NCBI GenBank assembly: GCA_022818135.1
Contig: JAFMSR010000012.1
Span: 30,375,050 to 30,439,049, forward strand
Reading direction: 5' to 3'
DNA: 64,000 bases
Origin: Saxidomus purpurata
Lineage: Eukaryota; Mollusca; Bivalvia; Venerida; Veneridae
Below, piece after piece: positions 11,565-21,673 of this stretch. Positions within the stretch are counted from its first letter, which is position 1, and each line of letters starts with the position of its first letter. Under the pieces are notes generated by a model, which saw nothing but the letters and a program-made list of their open reading frames with translations, was not told where the DNA came from and ran no database searches. Position numbers and translations under genes: made by a program.

Positions 11565-11765
11565 TAACGGTGCTTAACCATAGCCAGAAGGGTCATCTGG
11601 TACGGTTAGTTCTATGCTTAAGCCAGTGCCAAGTTATGAGTTGTCATCTTTCCAATAAAAGGTATCAGTAGTCTACAAGTCGGTAATGGAGCTCCAACCC
11701 ACGACCTTCCGCTGAAGCACAGAGTGCAAATCAGGGACTTAAACCACTCGACCAAGAAGGATGAG
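11565..11765 (-). mobile_element. tRNA-derived SINE fragment
   Basis: On the minus strand, CTTGGTCGAGTGGTTTAAG (A-box-like, about 11740-11758) is followed by a CTGTGCTTCAGCGGAAGG stretch and B-box-like GTGGGTTGGAGCTCC (about 11688-11702). The spacing suits a Leu/Ser-type tRNA with a long variable arm. A tRNA-unrelated tail follows. It is too diverged to be a working tRNA gene. Confidence 0.55.
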
Positions 11766-12186
11766 ACGGGGGAAATACTATTTCAAGATGCAAAACCTAA
11801 TAAAATAATTGGTATAATACTTCTGTTGCAGAGAATAACTTATTTCGTGAGCTAATCAATATTTAGGGTGCACGCCATACTTCCTTGATATTTAAAAAGA
11901 GATTCTGAATGGGAATCATTCTTCTGAAACAGAGTGAAATGGCGTGTTCAGAACAAAACCGGTTTGGTTTCTTCTCGATCCTCAATGTATTGATTTTGCG
12001 ATTATTATATTTGTAAATGCACCGAGTTAGTAATTGAAATTGTTGGATCAAATGGTTTATTTACAAACCCGACAGGAAGTGCGATGGACCTCATTTTACA
12101 TATTAAAATTTAAAGCGAAGTTAATCTCATGTTACGCTTCCTACTAAAGTTCATGTATAATCCTTGGTCCCCGATGCACACAAGTC
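11766..12186. other. Intergenic, no feature seen
   Basis: No coding or repeat signal stands out between the SINE and the microsatellite. Confidence 0.4.
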
Positions 12187-12325
12187 TCTCTATCTCCCTC
12201 CCTCCCCCCCCCCCTCTCTCTCTCTCTCTCTTTTTTTTTTTTTTTGTTTGTTTGTTTGTTTGTTTGTTTGTTTGTTTGTCTGTCTGTCTTCTCCTCTTCT
12301 GTCTGTCTGTCTGTCTGTCTCTCTG
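12187..12325 (+). repeat. Compound microsatellite
   Basis: Successive runs of C, (CT)n, a T run of about 15, (TTTG)n of about 9 copies, and (TGTC)n in two blocks split by CTTCTCCTCTTC. Frames open on both strands only because the units lack stops. It is a likely polymorphic locus. Confidence 0.95.
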
Positions 12326-13486
12326 TTCGATAAAACGCCGGTTTGTTTGTCGTCACCTATGTACCAACAGTTTTCTTTAAGTTCGTTAAGTTCATGTAAT
12401 GTAAGACCAACATTAATTGTTTTGTTCTCACACTTTATTTCAAGTATGAATATTCTAATACAGGTTATAGTTCCCTGAAGTTTCTTTTTGTCCTGCATTT
12501 TTGTCACAGAAACCATAATAAACATTTCATAATGGTAATGGTTTGGGCATATAACAGTCTGATAAAATTTATGTTTTTTCTATATACTATATTTCATGCA
12601 CTATTTCCAGTCTATTTTATATGATTTTGCTTTGTACACTGGGGCAGTTTTATCAGACTAGTAAAAGGCGAAATGGTCAGAGAAGCATGATTGACACCTA
12701 ACAGCTATAACATAAGCCATGGCTAATTCCTCTGATTGCTGATAACATCTTGTGGTCAGTAATTCATTTGTATAACTGCTGTGAAGTCATTTATCAAGAG
12801 CAGAAGAACTTCACAAAGTTCTCTGGTGAGAATTGTATAATATTCTAGGAAAGATTGTAAGGCCTACTCTAAATTTCAGGATTGTGCTACTTACAGTTCA
12901 CCACGGAAGTATAATGTATATGGGCCAATTTCAAAATTCACAGGTTTTTGTCCTTGGATGGTAATTTTAAAATAAAATATAAGAGAACTGATTATTAAAA
13001 GTCTAATGAGTTAATATCAAAGAAGTGTTGTTATTAAATATTAAAACACGACCTTTAATAAAAATTTATAGTATTTTTTACACTTTGTATAGCCAAAACT
13101 TCAAAATTCTTCTGTCACAGTGCTTAGGTGTCCCGTTTTGAACAGTAATTATCAATAATTCAATCAACTTATGTAATTATTTTAATTCACCATTATTTCG
13201 TATTTATTTTTTTAAAAATTGGAAAACTTATTTTATCAAATATTGAAAATTGTATAACAATGAAGATATTTTTTTAGTCTTGCAACAAGTATCTGTTTCT
13301 GTGCTGTAACAAAGCCACTTAGGTACCACATGGCCAAACAATAACTGAAATATTTTTCTAAGCATCCACTAAAATCTTATTTCCTAAACCCCTGTTAGTA
13401 TTATATTGTAATTATATATGCGAGTCTTTAAAATGTTAAAAGCCATTATAATTAAGAAAAGACTAATTTATTAACTGTTACATGTA
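12326..13486. other. Intergenic, no feature seen
   Basis: AT-rich DNA with no exon, RNA gene or strong repeat noticed. Confidence 0.4.
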
Positions 13487-13520
13487 TCATGTATTATGTA
13501 TTATGTATTATGTATTGTAT
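13487..13520 (+). repeat. 7-bp tandem repeat (TGTATTA)n
   Basis: Four to five copies of TGTATTA in a row, decaying into TGTATATGG. A short microsatellite. Confidence 0.8.
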
Positions 13521-13660
13521 ATGGTATATGATCTGCGTGAGGATGTCAGTGTGTTGCATCTACCTGACCAGTCGAAATTGAGCCATGTCCGGTAAAATGT
13601 ACTCCGTCAAAGCACATAATTGTAAAATTATCGCAAGTCATGTTACTATTTATTCCAAAA

Positions 13661-14126
13661 GATATATCTTTCTAATTTTAAAGTGATATCTTTCAGTATT
13701 TTTCTAATTTTAAAGTGATATCTTTCGTTTTAATAGAGATATCTCTTTCACACTGATAGATATCTTTGTATCACAGAAAGATATCTCATGAATTTTAAGA
13801 CATATCTTCTACTCGCAGAGATATCTGTTAAATATCATTTGAGAGATATGTTTCTGTTCTCAAAGTTACAGAGGTATCTCTTTAGTGTAAGATGATATCT
13901 CTCTATTTTTAATAGATTTCTTTTTTACAGAGATATCTTTTGAGAAAGGAGAGATGTCTGTGCATGTTAGAGAGTTATCTCTATTGCATTGAGAGATATC
14001 TCTTTATTATTGGGAGTTACATTTGAAAACAAGAGAAATATCTCTACTAAAAGAAAGATATCTTCTACTTTACAGAGATATCTCTGAATTTAAGAGATGT
14101 TTCCATTATTTTAGGAGATATCTTTA
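13661..14126. repeat. Array of GATATC palindromes at about 21-bp spacing
   Basis: Twelve exact GATATC cores, usually in AGAGATATCTCT or near it, start at 13685, 13717, 13738, 13759, 13780, 13820, 13894, 13932, 13995, 14057, 14077 and 14117. Degenerate cores fill most of the gaps (13799, 13845, 13873, 13915, 13953, 13974, 14036, 14096). The commonest step is exactly 21 bases. The sequence between the palindromes is AT-rich and poorly conserved. There is no open frame. Confidence 0.85.
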
Positions 14127-14149
14127 TGAAAAAATCTAGAGATTCCTTT

Positions 14150-15013
14150 TTTTTATTAAATAGTAAATTGTCTTGCCATATTAAACCTTTTTTGCCTTCT
14201 ACATGCATCATATTTTGTATTGAATATCATCATGAAATTTTGTCAGTTGGTACTATTCTACATCCTATGTGATTACTTTATTGGACAATGTTCCCTCTTC
14301 ATCAATGTATTATGTTTATTATAAAAATGTTCTGCAAAATATATTATACTCTACACGCTTTATTTTTCATTTGATTTTCAGAAAACTTTAATTGATGATA
14401 TTATTTGGAGTCTGCATGATGTGTATAGAAACTGGGCAATTTCCCCACTTCACCAGGTTATTGCCCAGTACAGCAATACACATCATCTTATTGTCAATAC
14501 TCAAAACAATTCTTGCACACACTTTGATATATTTGATAAATCTAAATGTCTTTAAATATTGCTATGTAAATCAGGAAGCATTACTATGGTTAAAGTATCC
14601 TGCACAGGCCAGGTTTGTTAGAAGATAACTATATCCGAAGTAACATTAGCAGTTCAAAATGAAATCAGGATGTTTTGTGCAAAGACCCATAATTATTAAC
14701 ACAAGTTTTAATTAATGTGAAGTGTTCTACAGTGCATCTTCATTAAAAAAACCTGGCACACTTTATGCATAAGGCAACAAATGTAACCATGGAGTCATTT
14801 CAAAAAGTAAACTTTTATCACTGCCACTCTGTGAACAAAATAAAACATAATTTTAATTCAAGATTTTCATCTGACATGTAAATCCTATCTTCTAGTTTGA
14901 CAACTGACCACTAGTTACCGCAAGAGATTTTATCGGCTGTATATTATAAACACCAGGCAATAAAATTTAATCACCTGCTGGGAGAGAACGGTCAAGATTT
15001 GGCATTGATTGAA
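14150..15013. other. Intergenic, no feature seen
   Basis: AT-rich DNA. A 78-codon frame at 14392-14628 has no recognisable content. Confidence 0.4.
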
Positions 15014-15174
15014 GACACCTCAGTTTTCTGAGGTGTTTTGAATCGCCTTTTACCAGGCCCTGAAATCGGCGCTGGATAGTAGACTGGCTCTAGAACAAAA
15101 CTGATAGATATTTATTAGTAAAAGAGATATTTCAGGGCCTGGTGACCAGTCTAGGGCATATACTGTGAGGTGTC
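15014..15174. mobile_element. Nested fold-back element
   Basis: Perfect 15-bp arms ACCAGGCCCTGAAAT (15052-15066) and ATTTCAGGGCCTGGT (15129-15143). Outer GACACCTCA (15014-) pairs with TGAGGTGTC (ends 15174), and an inner AGACTGG/CCAGTCT pair is also present. A separate local hairpin, ACACCTCAG-tttt-CTGAGGTGT, lies at 15015-15036. A non-autonomous DNA transposon remnant is the simplest reading. Confidence 0.65.
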
Positions 15175-17339
15175 TAATATGTGTCTATAATTAAATCTAG
15201 CATACAGACATTGTACATATCTTCGTCGGGAGCAATCTCACCCCTACTTTGGCATCATAGCGTTCGTCTTATATTAGTCCTAAGGACGATTAAAATTGCT
15301 GTTACATAAAGTTTATATACTAATAACAAGTCTTTCCAAAATCCATCATCTTACTTTCGTTTCTCAGAAGAAAAAAAACTTAGAAGAAATGGCGAAAACG
15401 TTAGTGAACTTACCAGCAGTAGATTCGTCCGTCACAAATTTCTTTTTCTTAAATGAACACATTAGCTTTCAGAATAACGGATTCTGTATTAACATGCTGG
15501 CTATTCAATCCTGAAGTCCGTTACATACACAGTTATCGTGACAAAAATAGTTAAATATTTACGAAGTATCGATTCAGCTTCAGCTTTCATGCCACATATG
15601 TTACAAAAAAACTATTGATCTTGAAGTTATTTAATGGCAAAATATGTTTTCTGTGCAAATTGACAAGTTACTTTATTGATCCGGTCGTAACATGAGTTAC
15701 ATGACCACATAACGTATACGTAATGTAACCCGTGCATGTTTGTGTGGGTTTCTTTTTCGGAACAAAAGCCTTTTGATGATACCAGAAACTCGAGATCTAA
15801 TGCGAGATACAGATAAATTTTATTCATACCTCCTTATTGACAATTAATAAATGTTGATATTTACACTGTGCCAGGAAATATTATTAATACTCTTCATTAT
15901 ATCAGAAAATTAGCACCAAACGCTTTAATTAGCATGTGAATACATAGTAGCGTTCTAAGAAACCATTGGTTGAATCAGGGAGTGACGAGGATCGAGTTGA
16001 CGAACATGATAACTAAAGAGTTTCGAAACAGGGTTGGAGCAGGGCTTTATGGCAATGGGCGTACGCGTGCTGGCGTGAACGTTTCCAGTAAGCAAGACAC
16101 TTTTGAATTTTGGTAAATAATCAAATCTTTGGAGAAAACTGACTTGGTAGTGCAGTCAGGTAAAACAAAACTCCCAAGATTTTCAAATTCTGTTTGGTAC
16201 CAGAATGCATGGGAGTATATACAGTGTCTATATATACTGGGTCTAGGCGAGTTCACAAAGAGTAGAAATCCCTCGGTCGGCCGGGACTATAAGCAATAAA
16301 AAAAACACTTTTATCAGTTCAGCTTTGTCTTTGGCTTTGTGCCACGTTTCTTATGTTCACTTCCTCATAGTTACAAGTGTTGCATTTTTTTCACTCGTAA
16401 TAACCACATTAACCCGCGGTTTCGAATGTATGAAACCTCTGTTGTTTCTTTGCATAATATACCATTAAATAATTTAAGTAACCCCCGTATTAAGTTTTGA
16501 CATCGGATATTTTAATGAAATGTTTGCACAGAATTTATTATGGCTGAATATACTTAATTTAGAAATTAAAGAACTTTAATGTTACTTTACGACTTATATA
16601 CAGCTAATAGTTTAAAACAAGAATAAACGTCAAAAACATCAACAGCATGATTAAAATACAGTACCGGGTTCATGAACTTTTTGGGTTCTGAACAAATATG
16701 TGCGGTCAGTCTTGGATTTTCATTTCTCATCTACATTTGGCTTGAACAAGATTTGTGAATCACCGACACGCGGAGTATTACGACACTATGTAATCTGACT
16801 TCCGATGGGAAATATTTAAATATTTAAACCTGATTTTACTCTTAGCAAATAAAAGAAAGAAATTGATGACTGAGTAATTTCTTTAAAGCTTCGTTACAAC
16901 ATCTGAATGCAAACACAACTTACAGCTTTATTCTCTGCAATGCATGAAATAAACGTCTTGCGAATATTTTTTTTGGCCGGTCATGCATCTGTTTTTTTTT
17001 CTCCTGCAAACATTGTGTACTATACCTATTTATATCAAGTTTGCGAAAAAAACAACTACGCCGTTTGGTACAATTTTATACCATTTGGAATTTGAACATG
17101 AAGGCGAAAACATGTGGCCATGTGACATTGCTTTACATATATCCTCACTAAAACGAGAGCTTAATTCCTCTGTTTACTACATGGGAAAAGTAGTATATAT
17201 TCTTCACATATATTTTTGCATAATGTTATAGACTGGTCGTCTGTCCGTCTATTAGGAATTTGGTTGAGTTTTTAGTTTTGGTCTTTTAATCTTGGAACCC
17301 GTGATAAAGTTATTCAGCCACGTCTATCGTTCTTTCGCG
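15175..17339. other. Intergenic, no supported feature
   Basis: Several frames of 60-80 codons on both strands (15296, 15627, 16047, 16907, 16983) lack domains, splice context and coding bias. No RNA gene recognised. Confidence 0.4.
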
Positions 17340-17550
17340 TAATGTGTCCGGTTGTCGTGATGTCGAAACACTAGACAACGACACGAAAATGGCAGAACAA
17401 AAGAAAGGTGCTAGACCGACAGCACGACAACACAACACGACTATTTGGTTTGACGTGTTGTCGCTTTGTATTGTCGTAGTGGTACACTTTCGTTGCTGCA
17501 ATATTGTGTTGTCGTTTCGTGCTGCGTTGTATCGTGTTGGTGGGGTCACC
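17340..17550. repeat. ACGACAAC-rich inverted region beside the minisatellite
   Basis: ACGACAACACAA at 17424-17435 has its exact reverse complement at 17504-17515. Several other short CACGAC/GTCGTG pieces are scattered around. It abuts the 40-bp array, whose unit holds a related ACGAGAACACGAT word, so it may be the seed of that array (inference). Confidence 0.45.
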
Positions 17551-18356
17551 AGACTAGATACGAGAACACGATATGGTGCAATCAGCCACCATACTAAATA
17601 CGAGAACACGATATGGTGCAATCAGCCACCATACTAGATACGAGAACACGATATGGTGCAATCAGCCACCATACTAAATACGAAAACACGATATTGTGCA
17701 ATCAGCCACCAGACTAGATACGAGAACACGATATGGTGCAATCAGCCACCATACTAGATACGAGAACACGATATGGTGCAATCAGCCACCATGCTAAATA
17801 CGAGAACACGATATGGTGCAATCAGCCACCATACTATATACGAGAACACGATATTGTGCAATCAGCCACCATACTAATACGAGAACACGATATGGTGCAA
17901 TCAGCCACCATACTAAATACGAGAACACGATTTTGTGCAATCAGCCACCATACTATATACGAGAACACGATATGGTGCAATCAGCCACCATACTATATAC
18001 GAGAACACGATATTGTGCAATCAGCCACCAGATTAGATACGAGAACACGATATGGTGCAATCAGCCACCATACTAGATACGAGAACACGATATGGTGCAA
18101 TCAGCCACCATGCTAAATACGAGAACACGATATTGTGCAATCAGCCACCATACTAAATACGAGAACACGATATTGTGCAATCAGCCACCATACTAAATAC
18201 GAGAACACGATATTGTGCAATCAGCCACCATACTAAATACGAGAACACGATATGGTGCAATCAGCCACCATACTAAATACGAGAACACGATATTGTGCAA
18301 TCAGCCACCATACTGAATACGAGAACACGATATGGTGCAATCAGCCACCATACTAA
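17551..18356 (+). repeat. 40-bp minisatellite, 20 copies
   Basis: The unit has ACTAAATACGAGAACACGAT then ATGGTGCAATCAGCCACCAT. The GCAATCAGCCACCA block occurs 20 times at 40-base steps; one step is 39 because of a deletion near 17875. Units alternate between ATATGGTGC (12) and T-type (ATATTGTGC/TTTTGTGC; 8). A motif run CCAGACTAGATA, CCATACTAGATA, CCATGCTAAATA recurs 319 bases apart (17709 and 18028), which shows an eight-unit segmental duplication. Frames through the array are open but not genes. Confidence 0.97.
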
Positions 18357-18560
18357 AGAAACATACAACACCAATGTCAGAATGTAATATTCAGACCTGG
18401 GACTCCTATAAGTTTTTGAATCAGTAAACCAAAGGTCAAACTTTCTGTATGGGTGTTTTCTATGGCCCCAAAACTTACATGCATATTGGTCATAATCAGT
18501 AGATTACACTTATGGATTTAGGGATCAGTAGGTGAAAGTCAAGGTCGTATGGACTTTCGG
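18357..18560. repeat. Partial dispersed repeat
   Basis: It contains 'aaaggtcaaactttctg', 'tatggccccaaaactta' and 'gtgaaagtcaaggtcgta' phrases typical of the degenerate repeat classes in this window. The boundaries are unclear. Confidence 0.35.
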
Positions 18561-20159
18561 TTTCGTAGGTTATTGCGTTTGTGTTCTTTTCTTAAAGCTA
18601 TCAAGACTGTTACTTTCAAACGTGGAATAACTGTCCCTAAGTTAATAAAAGATTAAAATCTTGGACATATTTACTAAACCATTTTTGTTTATATTGTTTA
18701 TAGTCCCGGCCAACCATGGGATGTCTCCCCTAGTTAACTTTCCAAGACCCCAGTATGACTCCCATGCATACTGGTACCTAAAAAATGGAAATGTTATATA
18801 TAGAGAGTTTTGTTTTACCTGCAAAATCCAGTCAGTTTTATCTGCGTTCCTGTCTAAAGTTAATGATTATTTAGCCACACTGTGTCAAATGGCAGTAGCC
18901 ATTTTAACTAAATTATTTTCCAGTTCACGAGGAGGGGGTGGGGCAAAATGAATCTAATCTATCTTGTGGTATTTTTTCCCTGAATTATAGTCCTTTTTAT
19001 CTTAGATTTAACGATCTAAGATTGGTAAAAGTTAAACACATGCATATAGAAGTATACAGTCATCAAAGGAATCGCTCTTACTCTGGATACATGAAGTACT
19101 GTCCAAAAGGTATGGTCATCGTGAAATAGGGTTAACACAGAATGACCTTGGGATGCCTTCATGAATTTTCCTTCTCCGTGTTCACGAAAAGCAAGAACAC
19201 TGGAAGCAAAGCAAATAATAATACTATACTTGTAAATTAAGTTCTCCGTATTTTGGTATTTGTTCAAAAATAATGTTATTGACAAGTATTGACATTCTAA
19301 GATATTGTACGTATTACCGAGTTTTTTATCCAGGCTATGGGGAGGGTTCAAGTAAGTTGTACATACCCGGTGCATGTATATGGTACTGATATTTAAAATC
19401 CTTAATTTATGAAAATGTGATATGAGAAAAAAATTATGCATAATGTACATGTGCATATTTATTATATATAAGATACACATACATGTACAACAAAAAAATC
19501 ATGATAATAATTTGTACTTACAGCTTTCATGCAGTTTTGATGCACTTCCTTCTCAAAATGTTTTGGTTTCATCCCACTTAGTCATCCAATGTCTTCCGTG
19601 TGTCTGTCGTGATATCACTTTTTCAGTAGTATATATAGTAAAAACAGCACATATCTCATTTCGTCCTTTTTCACATTAACATGCATGTGTGTAAATGGAT
19701 ATATACCAGTTCGTGACCCGCGGTATATACATAAATTTGTCCTCATGTAGCGTTCTCTCGTTCGATTTATTGATCAATATAAGGTAAAATTTCCACGAGT
19801 GGATATAGAAAACAAATTTAAAAAGTTCTTTTGAATACTTTATTCATCAAATATCACGTTATGTATGTATATGTAAATGGGTTTACTTTTGCAAGTATCT
19901 CACGAGTGATCTATTTAAATAGTAACACGAGCCTTTTATATAATTTGTCACCCATCTGTACGAAGGTAATTTCAATGATTTACGTAATTTAGAAATAATA
20001 CAAATAAATGACTTTTGATATTTGAACAAACTCAGTTCTCGCCTTGGAGAGCTAATCTACCTTAATGGTAAAATTGATGAATTATTTTCCAGTTTTAAAC
20101 TTATTCCAATAACAGCAATCGTTGGTAGAGCTAGAATACTAGAGCTAGAATAATTTATT
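18561..20159. other. Intergenic, no supported feature
   Basis: AT-rich DNA. A segment at about 18700-18905 shares the phrase TTACCTG...TCCAGTCAGTTT with the retroposon at 31.8 kb and may be a remote relative. The ORFs at 18661-19679 are not supported. Confidence 0.35.
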
Positions 20160-20515
20160 TGACCCACAGTCTTCACGCTTCATAGGATGGTTGGTGTTAC
20201 TGAGTAGATGATTGCTACTGTTTTAGGGTCAGTTGGTCAAAGGTCAAGGCTACAGTGACCCTAACTTTAAAATGATTTCCTCTCAATATCATGAGATTTA
20301 CGTACATCACCCACAATCTTAAAACTTCATACCATGATTGTTCTTCCTGGAAAGATGATCCCTACTGGTTTTGGGGCCAGTGAGTCAAGGTCACAGTGAC
20401 CTTTGTTAGCTGTTCCTTGATAACAATTGCAAAAGATTTTCACAAAACTTACTCAGAACAGTCCAGTCAGATCAGTAGAACGATACTGGCCCTTATGGGT
20501 TTCTTGTTTTAGATA
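20160..20515 (+). repeat. Dispersed repeat, 'caaggtcacagtgacc' type
   Basis: Two roughly 170-base units, each with 'acccacagtcttcacgcttcata' or a variant, 'tgatnnctactg..tttnggg(g/t)ccagt', 'gtcaaggtcacagtgacc', and a tail 'gatactggcccttatgggtttcttg'. It resembles repeats common in bivalves. Confidence 0.6.
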
Positions 20516-21160
20516 CCATCGAACATTGTCATTACACCAGTGGGTAGCCGAAGGCGGGAATAATAAAAAGATTTACAGATATTCAACAAATAAATACATT
20601 TCGTTTAACTACTTTTGCTCTAGGTTCATCTTGTCTCATTTAGGATATCCGGGTATCAAATGAGCGCATCATAAATTTAAACGATAATACAAGGTACGCC
20701 CGACTGTTCGAAGTTTTTCTTTTTCAAACTGAGATAGTTTCGCCAGTATTTTAATGAATGTAAGCCGACATTGTACTACCAGGAAAAAAAAAACGAGAAA
20801 GTATTTAGTCACAAACTAAAATATAATTTCTAAATACTGAGAACAAAGTAGAAATACGAGCTGTAAATAAGTAACTTTACAATACCGGGAGTAATGAAAA
20901 TATAAACATTATTCAAACATTAATAGTCTTTTATGTTTTAAATCTTGAAATTAAACTCATTTTGGAGCGTATTCAAAGTCAACAAGACAGAAATAGCGTA
21001 AAAATACAATAAATAAAGAGAAGTAGAGTTATGGTTCTTGTTTACTGTAGTCTCTTGAACGTTATTTTGAGCGATCGCCCATGTGTTTCACCGCCTCACT
21101 AACAAATGCCTACCAGCGTGAAGCTCCGCATATTCAGTCTAATCAACGGATACATTCACG
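20516..21160. other. Intergenic, no feature seen
   Basis: AT-rich DNA; nothing recognised. Confidence 0.4.
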
Positions 21161-21162
21161 AT

Positions 21163-21673
21163 TAATATAAAGTGAATCTATATGAGGGGTGGCACGGGGT
21201 GGATACGTCCAAAAACGAGGCTGTGCCGAGTTTTTTGGACGTTTAAGAGAGGGGGTTTTTTATCCACAACTCAATGGACATGGTAGATTTATTTTCTCAC
21301 CGTTTAAATCGCATTTTCACACAAGTAAGAAGAAATTAGTGCAAATACCGGTGGGGTGAAAATCAACTTTTTCTCGAATTTTACTTCAAAACTGCTATAG
21401 ATGGATGAGAAGATCTACTAAAAAAGAATACCAACAACCCTTGTTTATTTCAAAAATAACAATTCTACAGCCATTTTTCGATTTTTTGTCGCTTACAATT
21501 AACGTAAAATAGTCCGGCAGCGATGTGAGATAAGCGATGTGAGATAAGTTTATCTCACATGGGTAAATGCGCGGAAATATGTATCCCATAGGTGAGAAAA
21601 TTTCCTCTTTATTCTGTTTTTTTTTTATTTGGAGACAAATGGTGTTCCGCGCCCATATAATGGTATATTGTGC
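21163..21673. mobile_element. MITE-like element
   Basis: Left edge AATATAAAGTGAATCTATAT; right edge CCCATATAATGGTATATT. Between them TTTTCTCACC (about 21291) faces GGTGAGAAAA (about 21592), and a GTCCAAAAA...TTTTTTGGAC hairpin lies at about 21208-21240. The edges share words with the element at 1818-1917. No transposase frame. Confidence 0.45.

Noticed and set aside
12129..12525. Overlapping open frames of 70-111 codons on both strands
   Set aside because: They run through the compound microsatellite; the repeat units simply lack stops.
17344..18116. Long open frames with repeated peptide units (HDMVQSATIL-like)
   Set aside because: Translation of the 40-bp minisatellite in shifting frames. 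No splice or start context; the unit is not a multiple of 3.
17551..18356. Possible CRISPR array
   Set aside because: Units are contiguous with no unique spacers, and the DNA is animal nuclear sequence.
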